Positions 53,172 through 61,564 of a stretch of DNA of 64,000 nt are shown piece after piece. Positions within the stretch are counted from its first letter, which is position 1. Every line of letters starts with the position of its first letter. Position numbers and translations under genes: made by a program. The DNA lies in assembly GCA_032716605.1 (NCBI GenBank), contig CM064523.1:43838376-43902375 (forward strand). The letters run 5' to 3'. Below the pieces are notes generated by a model. It was not told the origin of the DNA. It ran no database searches and saw nothing but the letters and a program-made list of their open reading frames with translations. Source of the stretch: Paralithodes platypus. Its lineage: Eukaryota > Arthropoda > Malacostraca > Decapoda > Lithodidae.

Positions 53172-53880
53172 CTTATCAGTGCTGGGCCAAGGAGAGAGAT
53201 CGGGGCATACATTTTCCGCCGTATCTCAAACTCCATATGTGCCTTTAATGCAGGACTCCCAACAGAAGGAGTACCTAGCACAAAAAGTTCCTTTAATGCA
53301 GGACTCCCGACAGAAGGAGTACCTAGCAGCTAACGTAAACCATCTAGACAGGGGTGTAGTAGCATGCGTGGTGCAACCCACTAGGGTTAAGCCAATAATA
53401 ATTTCTCCATCAGTGTAGGACAGTTACCGTCCCTTTATTTCATCTGGCAATGTGAGATTAAATGGTTGCATGCATGAGGTAAAAATTCTGAGAGAAACAG
53501 GTTCTACTAGCACCCTCATGGTGAATCCTTACACTGAGTGCCCACCTGGCGAACCAGTTATAATGAGAGGTGCTGGAGGCCAATTTTATGCATACTTGGT
53601 AAAAGGCGAAATTGAATGTGAGTTACTACAGGGTGTGGCCACCATATCTTTGTGTAGGTCCCAAGATATCCCTGTGCCCGGGGTAACACTCCTTTTGGGG
53701 AATGATGTAGCAGGTGAGCAGGTCCGACCAGACCCCATTTTGTCACTTTCCCCTGTTAACGATCCACTAACCGGTGAGCTCGAAAAGGAGATGCCAACAG
53801 TTTTCCCTGTGTGTGCTGTCACACGATCAATGTCTCAAGTAGCAGTTCCCTCAGACCGAAATGTACCGAATGTATGAGTT
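53160..53880 (+). pseudogene. gypsy protease region
   Basis: After the frameshift, a segment with an internal duplication (VPLMQDSQQKEYL and VPLMQDSRQKEYL, 53236-53330) leads to a stop at 53416-53418. The next frame, 53452-53877, holds an aspartic protease: LRETGSTSTLMVN stands where the family has Asp-Thr-Gly-Ser, so the catalytic Asp is replaced by Glu. The flap and C-terminal LLLGNDVAGEQ are recognisable. The substitution by itself should abolish cleavage. A TGA at 53875-53877 ends the frame. Confidence 0.82.
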
Positions 53881-54072
53881 GATGAAAGGGATGATGAGAG
53901 TGTGAATGACGCTCCAACTGTACCTGATGATGTGACTGAGGTGGATTTATCTGATACCTTTATGGCTCATCTTGACCCTAAAAATTACCATGAAACTCCT
54001 CCAAATTGTCCTAGTGGCCTGGTATAGCTACAGAAAGATGATAGAGAATGCAAGGAGTTAGCTGCCAGGGCC

Positions 54073-55661
54073 GTGAGTGAAGAGGAATGTGAGAAGGAGG
54101 GTGGTGAATGTTTCTACCTCAAAGGAGGAGTATTGTGGCGTAGATGGAGACAGCCACACAGACCAATCGATGACAGGGCCTGGGACGTCCATCAAGTAGT
54201 AGTCCCCAAACCTTGTCATAGATATATCTTGGAAATGGCACATTGTATACCATTGGCAGGACACCTACTATGGGTTTCAGAGGCTGTGTTGCATCGTTTT
54301 TCGGGAATAACTTATTAACAAACAGTTGGATCAGTATGATATATTGACACAGGTTTTTTCACACCGTGCCCTAATTTTCGTCAATACTGTATAGTGCATT
54401 ACCAAAAGTGTAGAATAATCCACTTGTCCTTGTGTCATGAGGTTAAAGTCACACATTAATGACACAGAAACGAACAAGGCTACCGTGGCTTACCTGTGAG
54501 AACCACCAAATCATTATTGCTCCTCCATCAAACACGGTAGTTATCACCCACCACCCAACCCTACTATTACCTTTAAATTCAAGTTATCTGTCAATATCAA
54601 AATATAAATATACAAACAAACATACTTTTGTATATTATACTTGATATTGACAGATAACTAGAATTTAAAGACGATAATAGGGTTGGGTGGTGCCTGATAA
54701 CTACCGTGTTTGTTGGAGGAGCAATAATAGTTTGGTGGTTTTCACAGGTAAGCCACGGCAGCCTTGTTCTGTGTCATGTGTGACTTTAACCTCATGACAC
54801 AGGGACAAGTGGCTTAATTCTACACTTTTGGTAATGCACTATATTGACGAAAATTAGGGCACGGTGTGAAAAAAGCTGTGTCAAATATATATACTGTTTA
54901 TTAAGAAGTTATTCCCGAAAAACGATGTAACACGGCCTCTGAAACCCATAGTAGGTGTGAGAAAAACTCTAGAAAGAATCAGAGCCCACTTTCACTGGCC
55001 AGGAATGCGTGCAGATGTAGTGGAGTTTTGTAGAGTGTGTCACACCTGCCAGATGACAGGAAAACCCAATCAGAAGGTGCCTGTACATCCTCTGGTGCCC
55101 TTGCCCGTCTTCGAGAATCCTTTTACTCGGGTGGTAGTGGACATTGTAGGCCCATTGCCTAAGACTTCCCAAGGAAACATTTATTTATTAACGATTATGG
55201 ACATGGCAACTCGCTACCCATAGGCTATACCCTTAAGGACTACCTCTGCTCCAACTGTAATCAAGGAACTGCTCAAATTCTTCATCAGAATGGGTTTCCC
55301 CCATGAGGTGCAAAGTGATCAAGGAACTCATTTTACCTCTAACATTTTTCAGCAGTCCCTGAATGAGTTGGGTATCGAGCATGTGAAGTCGAGCACCTAC
55401 CACCCAGAGAGTCAAGGGGTTCTCGAACGGTATCACCAAACTTTGAAAGCCATGTTACGTAAATATTGTACAGAGACCGGAGTTGAGTGGGATAAGGGGG
55501 TACCTTTTCTTTTATTTGCTACTCGTGAGGTTCCAACAGCATCCCTGGGTTTTTCCCCTAATGAGCTAGTTTTCGGTCACCATGTAAGAGGTCCTTTGCA
55601 ACTATTGCAGGATAGCCTAGTTGGCCAGGAGGGGAACCAAAACCTCCTCAAGTATGTTTGA
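54073..55661 (+). pseudogene. gypsy integrase, split by a palindromic element
   Basis: Integrase inserts the cDNA. The zinc-binding domain starts before the nested element (HRYILEMAHCIPLAGHL, ending 54267) and continues after it (RIRAHFHWPGMRADVVEFCR, then CHTCQ), giving an HHCC set. The core has VVVDIVGPLP (first Asp), EVQSDQGTHFTSN (second Asp) and, 35 residues later, the Glu of GVLERYHQ: a complete D,D(35)E triad. A stop at 55221-55223 sits before AIPL and another at 55659-55661. It lies between protease and RT. Confidence 0.92.
54268..54951. mobile_element. 684-bp palindromic TA-flanked MITE in integrase
   Basis: Almost the whole element is one inverted repeat: arms of about 330 bp meet at a short AT-rich centre near 54610. 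It begins CTATGGGTTTCAGAGGC and ends with the complement. TA lies at 54266-54267 and 54952-54953. Removing the element with one TA restores Gly-His-Leu-Gly-Val in the integrase zinc domain. No transposase; Tc1/mariner-type by target site. Confidence 0.95.
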
Positions 55662-55709
55662 GATTTCAAAACCCGGCTGAGATCCTCATGTGAGTTTCCA
55701 GCTCAGAAC

Positions 55710-56585
55710 TTGACAGTGGCTAAAAGCTCCATGAAGAACTGGTATGACAGAAAAGCCCGTGAGAGGGAGTTTCAGCCCGGTGATGAGGTTTTGGTCCTGC
55801 TCCCCCTTTTTGGCCAACCTTTACCTGCCAAGTTCAGGGGCCCATATAAGATCATTCAGAGGGTGAGCATTACCGATTATCTAGTAACTACCCCAGACAG
55901 GAGAAAGCCCACGCCAGTATTCCATATAAATATGTTGAAACCCTACCATAGGTCCCCTGATTACTCTCCTCCAGATTCTCCCACTGTGGCAGTGAATGTC
56001 AGGACCTGTGGACAGCCTGGTGCGGACGAAGTCTTCAGTTCTCTTACTGACCCGCAACAGACTGTTCCAGAGCCTGAAGGTATCCATGCAGACTTTGACT
56101 TGTCATGTAGCCTATCCAACTTTAAGTATAACTCAGTAAATTGGGGGGAATTACCATCTAAACTATGTCATCTTCCCTCTGATCAAGCGAACCAACTAAT
56201 CTCTGTTTTATCTCAGTCTCCCAGTGTGTTCCGTGATACTCCAGGGCTCACTTCTTTGGCCATGCACGACATCGACGTAGGAGATGCAACACCCATTAAA
56301 CTATCCCCCTACCGTGTCTCACCACAACGCAGGAGTATACTGCAGGTCGAGCTTGACTTCATGTTGTCAAACGAGCTGATCACTAGGGCCTTAAGCCAGT
56401 GGAGTAGTCCGGTCATACTTGTGCCAAAGCCAGACGGGAGCCATAGGTTATGTATGGACTATAGGCAAGTTAATGCTGTCACAAAGAACGATACCTACCC
56501 ACTGCCACGGATCGACGACTGCATTGACCAGATTGGTACAGCCACCTATATCAGCAAGATTGGCTTAATGAAGGGATATTGGTAA
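55710..56585 (+). pseudogene. gypsy integrase C-terminus and reverse transcriptase start
   Basis: The first part (KNWYDRKAREREFQPGDEVL, FRGPYKIIQRV, VFHINMLKPYH) is the GPY/F module typical of the integrase C-terminus. After a 60-residue spacer comes the RT entry: LSPYRVSPQRRSILQ, SQWSSPVILVPKPDGSHRLC and DYRQVNAVTKNDTYPLPRID. A CAA-to-TAA stop at 56583-56585 ends the frame in motif A (the usual Asp reads Gly: ISKIGLMKGYW). The direct continuity from GPY/F to RT establishes the IN-RT order. Confidence 0.92.
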
Positions 56586-57108
56586 GTAGCTCTCACCCCT
56601 AGAGCGAGGGAAATATCATGCTTTGTAGTCAATAATCAAGCCTTCTGCTGTAACGTAATGCCCTACGGCTTGAAAACCGCTCCAGCTACATTCCAGCCCC
56701 TCATGAATTTGGTGACTGAAGGGGTACCTGGATGCGTTGTCTACATCGATGATATTCTTATCTTTTCACAGTCATGGGAGGAGCATCTTTACCAACTTAG
56801 ATTGCTGTTCTTAAATCTTGCTGATGCCAATCTGGTGGTAAATCTTAAGAAATGCACCTTTGTAAAGAGTACGGTCCAGTATCTGGGATATACGGTAGGT
56901 CAGGGGCAGGTTGCACCTCCTCAAGCAAAGGTAGAGTCTATTCTAGAATTCCCAACTCCTAGCACTAAGAAATTTATCCAAAGGTACCTAGGAATGATTG
57001 GTTATTATAGGCGTTTCATCTTAACATTTTCTAGGTTAACATCTCCCCTGACAGACCTTCTCCGTAAGGATGTGAAGTTTGAATGGTCCTCCGAATGTGA
57101 GGAGGCCT
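56586..57108 (+). pseudogene. gypsy reverse transcriptase, catalytic part
   Basis: Same frame as the preceding piece. It contains VMPYGLKTAPATFQPLMNLV (motif B), VVYIDDILIFS with the catalytic YIDD at about 56740, LKKCTFVKSTVQYLGYTV (primer grip and beyond) and FIQRYLGMIGYYRRFI, then SECEEAFN where the MITE begins at 57113. Motifs B-E are intact. The RNase H resumes at 57598. Confidence 0.93.
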
Positions 57109-57112
57109 TTAA

Positions 57113-57593
57113 CACCTTACGAGCGGCCTATGCGGTTTATTTATGTGTACCGCACAGCGGGGTGTTTTTAGCCAAAATAGGGCTGTTTACGTGATCATTT
57201 TCATGCCTAAATAAGACCCAGAACGTAAAACAAGTACCTATCCCTGAAAGGGCATAAACAGAGCTTTCGAATGACACCATAACGATCCTTGTATGATGGA
57301 TAGTTTTCTTGCAATAACCGTGCAACGCGAGTGCAAAAAGCAGGTAATTCGGTACTTTCAGTACATAATTGAGTATGTAGCGAGTGAGAGAGGGAGGAGG
57401 GAGCTGAGATTTGTGTCAGTAGGTTCGCCGCGGTGGTCTGGAGCAGTCATACGCTCGCTAGTCTCCTGCCACCACTTGTCTCTCTCTCTCAGCCACATTA
57501 CGTGCTGAAATTGCCACTCTGAGTTATGTCGAGCGCCGCCACATAGTCCAGCTTTTTTTAACTCGACTTATGTTGCTCGCCGCTAATTAAGGG
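57113..57593. mobile_element. TTAA-flanked MITE, subfamily B1 copy 3, in gypsy pol
   Basis: 481 bp between TTAA 57109-57112 and 57594-57597, in reverse orientation to the other two B1 copies. Excision with one TTAA restores the pol frame (EEAFN / ATKYIL). Confidence 0.95.
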
Positions 57594-57597
57594 TTAA

Positions 57598-58033
57598 TGC
57601 TACCAAATATATTTTATCAAATTATCCTGTACTCCGAGCTCCTGATTTTAACAGATCTTTTTCCCTAGCAGTGGATGCGAGCAATACCGGGGATGGTGCA
57701 GTATTGCTACAGGAAGACGACTGTGAAGTATTGCATCCTGTGTGCTATTTTAGTAAAATATTAAATTCTGCTCAACGTAACTATTCAGTCATTGAGAAGG
57801 AGCTGTTAGCATTTATTTTATCCCTTCAATACTTTGCCGTCTATGTGCAATCTGCCTCTGGTGCCATCACTATGTATACTGACCATCACCCCTTAACATT
57901 TTTGCATAAGTTCCAAAATAAAAACCAACGACTGACCAGGTGGAGTTTGTTGCTGCAGGAATACTCCCTGGATGTTAAACATATTAAGGGGGTCCAGAAC
58001 GTGCTAGCCGATTGCCTATCACATATCTATTAA
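57598..58033 (+). pseudogene. gypsy RNase H
   Basis: Degrades the RNA of the RNA-DNA hybrid. Visible are LAVDASNTGDGAVLL (first Asp), RNYSVIEKELLAFILSL (Glu), TMYTDHHPLTFL (Asp) and IKGVQNVLADCLSHIY (Asp), the complete catalytic set. It ends at the stop 58031-58033. The frame is open from the MITE junction. It is the last domain in pol, as expected if integrase has moved upstream of RT. Confidence 0.92.
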
Positions 58034-58035
58034 AG

Positions 58036-58330
58036 ATTGCATTTACCAGGTTGGCCTCATACAGCAGTAAGATTAACTTAATGACAGGATTTTGGCAATT
58101 AGCTCTCCCTTGTAGCGAGGTAAATATCATGCTTTAGTAGTGCGCTTTCAAGCCTTCAGCTGTGGAATAATGCCTTGCAGTTCGAATAACGCTCCAGCTA
58201 CGTACCGGTTATGTTCTGAGTGGTACCTGGAGCCGTTGCCTACTTTGGGTGATATCCTTATTATATCCTCATTATAATCTTGCTGTTGCCAATCTGGTGG
58301 TGAATCTAATTATGTATTATGTATAATATT
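58036..58330 (+). pseudogene. second, decayed RT-like segment
   Basis: Between RNase H and the 3' LTR there is a diverged copy of 56555-56850: CAGTAAGATTAACTTAATGA, then GTAAATATCATGCTTTAGTA, TAATGCCTTGCAGTTCGAAT and GCCAATCTGGTGGTGAATCT line up in order with the functional RT. It is shortened by deletions and has no open frame. It may be an internal duplication, or a trace of template switching with a related element. Confidence 0.8.
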
Positions 58331-58361
58331 ATTATGTACTATACTCCTTAAACTCTTTTCT

Positions 58362-58372
58362 AGGGGGGAGGT
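58362..58372 (+). other. polypurine tract
   Basis: AGGGGGGAGG immediately before the 3' LTR, the expected plus-strand primer. Confidence 0.8.
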
Positions 58373-58373
58373 C

Positions 58374-59783
58374 TGACATACGGAGCCCTGTATGTGTTTA
58401 TTTAAGAGTTAGATTTAAGAGTTGAAGGAGTGCCGCATTACCGCATTACCCGGGCGGCGAAGCAGACCAGCGAGCGAACCAGCAAGTGGGAACCAGCTCG
58501 CCTGCATACCAGCAAACCAGCCTTCACACCTGCGTGCATCATATGGGGGGGGGAAATTTGATGGGTGATGGACGTCATTACACAACCTGGCCCCTCCTTT
58601 CGGACCTTGCAAACTACTTCGATGACCCGACGCTATGACGCTATGATCATCGATGCCAATGGACCACGCATCTGCTACGCAACTAGAGGAGCTGTGATTA
58701 GGGCGCGCACCATCCCCGCCTCCTGATTCGTTCCTACACCATCATTGCATAGTATATAAGACCCGAGTACTGGGCATTCAAATCAGTCACATTTGGAGTT
58801 GGGAAGGTGAACAATTAGCAGCTGGAGGAAGACCGGGGTGAAGTATTATAATTGGATTGTGACTGTCAGTCAGATTATATAAGTGTGTGTTAAGTGTGTT
58901 TGGTGTAAACACTTATGTTGGTTAGTGAGATATGTGATTGGGAATTAACGTTAACGCTACTATTATGTACTTAACTATTTTAGTTGACTGACTTGTGGAC
59001 TAAAGCAACTCTTTAAGTAATTGGGTTATGATAAAAGTAATACTATTGTTTTATATTAATACTTACGAGTTCTTTCATATTCTTTTAATTAAGCTTACAT
59101 TGCTGGTAAGAACAAGAACGGTGATACTATTGTCTCATATTAGTAATATCGCCTTAGACTGACAGGGCTGTTGTAATGTTACTTCTAGTGATTTCCTAAG
59201 CTGAAGAAAATTCTTTTATTCTCAAAATATTATTTTTGCTTTTCATATTATTTGAGTGAGACCTGAATCGAATCTATGAAGCAATCCTGTAACTTAATTT
59301 ACTCATAATCAAACCTCAATGTTACGTGGTTAAGAAAATACCTTTATCTAATTATTAAATATATATCTTACTTTTTATGTGACTTTGATATTAATCCTGA
59401 TAATGATAATATAATACTATTAACGTAAGACAAGAACCAAGAATAATAACTACATTAAATATAAATAAAAGGACATGATATAAGAAAACTATCTATTCAT
59501 TTCAATTCGGTTCATAACCATAGCCTACTAAGCTTCGGTTAAATAATAATTCTTTATAAATACTACATAACTTGAATTAGTTTCAGTATTTGTTCATAAT
59601 TAAAGAGTATCAGTCAATAAAGGATACCAAGTCCAAAGATTCAAAAGGAAAGGAAGCAACAACAGGAAATAATTTTATTAGATTTTAATTTCGTTTTGCC
59701 TTCAGCTGACTGATACCTTAATATATATCTCTGTGCTATCTAGATTCATCAAGTTAACCACTTGAGGATCAAGATACGTACCA
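58374..59783 (+). repeat. 3' LTR of gypsy copy 2
   Basis: 1410 bp, TGACATACGGAGCCCTG to ACGTACCA, followed by the ACATT duplication. Contains the same TATA and initiator as the 5' LTR and a few indels against it. Confidence 0.92.
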
Positions 59784-59788
59784 ACATT

Positions 59789-60141
59789 TACCATAGTTTT
59801 AAAGTGAAAGCCCATGTCATATTAAAATATAATAATATTGAGAACTTAAGAAAAAAACACAAGTGGGAAGGGGGTTAGTGCCTCTCGCTACCTTTACAAA
59901 AGTAATTATGGTAGTGTATGTTCAGAAACAAGTTAACACTACTTATATTCCTTTACCAATACTGGCAACACATAACCCTTAAGTCATCAATGAAAGAGGA
60001 AGTAAGAACTTCATATGTCTCCTGTGTTTTCCTCCTACACAAACCAATTGATTGTATTGCACCATCATACTTTCTTGAACAAGTTGGTGGACAATATTTT
60101 GGTGATTTTCAGGAAATTAATATATCTTATTATTTTTGTTT
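59789..60141. other. unassigned stretch
   Basis: AT-rich flank of the gypsy element. A 75-codon frame at 59918-60145 shows no motif. Confidence 0.4.
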
Positions 60142-60145
60142 TTAA

Positions 60146-60457
60146 CCCTTAAAGAGCGGCGCCCGACTATAGTCGGACATGAGAACCAAGGACTATGTCC
60201 CGGGGCCCGGCTATAGTAGCATGCAATTTTGAGCACATGATCAGCTCTGAGAGAGAGTCCGAGCGGTGGGAGGAGCGTAGGTTGACTATGACCGTTCGGC
60301 ACGGGTCCCGCGGCAACTGCAGTCCCCTGCACACACATTCACAATCACTACCTCGCTACACAGGGAATTATGTAAGGAAATTACCGTATTTAAGCGATTT
60401 TGCCCTTCGGTTGCACGATTGTTGCAAGACAACCAGTGATCGTAGAAGGATGGTTCA
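60146..60457. mobile_element. TTAA-type MITE, family B, left part
   Basis: Starts CCCTTAAAGAGCGGCGCC after TTAA 60142-60145 and matches the other B copies (reverse orientation) for about 310 bp, to GAAGGATGGTTCA. It is then replaced by LINE sequence, so the LINE inserted into it or the remainder lies beyond the window. Confidence 0.8.
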
Positions 60458-61564
60458 CACACCGCCAGACGTACGACGAACAATAAAAAGAATCTATGTA
60501 CAGTGTGCGATATTAGATTAAACAAAAGGAGTCCAACATCACAATGTAGTATTTGTAATGAAACAGTACACGATCAATGTACTTATGTTAACAGCAGAAA
60601 AGAAATGGAATGCGATAAATGCAGGGAATTAGCAATTACCCACTCCACCAACTCTACATTACCCACAGCATTACCATTAAGACCACAGATATCGGCGACC
60701 CAAGTAGCACAACATGCAACAAGAACAACAATAAAAACAGGTAGCACTCGCAAATACATCAACAGGGAAGCAGCATCAACGGACAATGAAAACAACAACA
60801 ACAACAACAGCAAACAACCACAGCCCGACCGCGAGTATCCCCTACACCCTCCCGCACAAACAGCTGATCGACGCGGACCAAACCACACCTCCAGTCGTAT
60901 GATAAACAGTAAGAAAAAACTATGTATAGTCTGTAATATTGGTTTCAACAATAGGAGTTCACTTTTACAATGCAACAGTTGTAATGAAATTGTTCATAAC
61001 CGATGTACTTACGTTAACAGTAGAAACGAAGTTGAATGTGTTAAATGTAGGAACTCAGCTGTGCAACATCGCGAAACCATTTGTTTTATTTGTGAATCAC
61101 TCATAACACGACGTCAGAAGATCCAAAACTGTGTAAAGTGTAAACATGTAGCTCACATGAAGTGCATCTCTAAGAAGACCAACAGTGAAGAACGGGAATT
61201 CCTTTGCAATAAGTGTGCCTTGCATTCATTACCGAATATTAATGTAAATGATCCAAGTATTAACAACTCAGAATCCAGCCAGGACACATTCAAAATCAAA
61301 GATGAATACAGAGTGTTCACCAACAAAGGGCTCCATCTTATCCACATTAACGCCAGATCAATGTACCATACATTGTCAGAAATAAACTTGTTACCTAATA
61401 AGGCCAAAGCTTCAATAATTGTAATCACAGAAACCTGGCTGGATTCAAGTATAAACGATGGTGAAATAATCATTCAAGGTTTCAACATGGTTAGGAATGA
61501 TCGCAATAGGCATGGGGGAGGAGTATGTCTGTATGTAAAAAAACAACCTCACACACACAACTAG
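60446..61564 (+). CDS. LINE protein: three PHD-type fingers and endonuclease N-terminus
   Basis: Open from 60446; no clear Met precedes the first finger, so the true start may be lost. Finger 1 (about 60494-60622) starts LCTVCDIRLN and ends MECDKC; finger 2 (about 60920-61047) has LCIVCNIGFNN, CNSCNEIVHNRC and VECVKC; finger 3 (about 61078-61215) has ICFICESLIT, CVKCKHVAHMKC and EFLCNKC. Spacing fits the C4-H-C3 PHD pattern. Fingers 1 and 2 are near duplicates, separated by an Asn/Pro-rich linker. The endonuclease begins near 61327 (GLHLIHINARS, ITETWLDSS, HGGGVCLYVKK) and leaves frame at about 61539. PHD domains are known in CR1-type ORF1; fusion to endonuclease is unusual. Confidence 0.85.
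   Translation, partial: KDGSHTARRTTNNKKNLCTVCDIRLNKRSPTSQCSICNETVHDQCTYVNSRKEMECDKCRELAITHSTNSTLPTALPLRPQISATQVAQHATRTTIKTGSTRKYINREAASTDNENNNNNNSKQPQPDREYPLHPPAQTADRRGPNHTSSRMINSKKKLCIVCNIGFNNRSSLLQCNSCNEIVHNRCTYVNSRNEVECVKCRNSAVQHRETICFICESLITRRQKIQNCVKCKHVAHMKCISKKTNSEEREFLCNKCALHSLPNINVNDPSINNSESSQDTFKIKDEYRVFTNKGLHLIHINARSMYHTLSEINLLPNKAKASIIVITETWLDSSINDGEIIIQGFNMVRNDRNRHGGGVCLYVKKQPHTHN

Larger units (their letters stand above)
50430..59783 (+). mobile_element. complete Ty3/gypsy LTR retrotransposon, IN upstream of RT (copy 2)
   Basis: Order on the plus strand: 5' LTR, PBS, gag with zinc knuckle, protease, integrase, reverse transcriptase, RNase H, a decayed RT-like segment, polypurine tract, 3' LTR. 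The protease-integrase-RT order is that of Ty1/copia, and among Ty3/gypsy elements is known from the Gmr1 group. Two DNA transposons are nested: 54268-54951 in integrase and 57113-57593 between RT and RNase H. Three stops and at least one frameshift make it inactive. Confidence 0.92.

Noticed and set aside
57293..57508. 71-residue peptide conserved in three places (18694, 47867, 57293)
   Set aside because: Conservation reflects recent transposition of the B1 MITE, not protein selection; the other MITE subfamily does not keep the frame.
61537..61543. Programmed -1 frameshift at A AAA AAA C
   Set aside because: A -1 shift would enter the wrong frame; the endonuclease continues in the +1 frame, so an indel is simpler.
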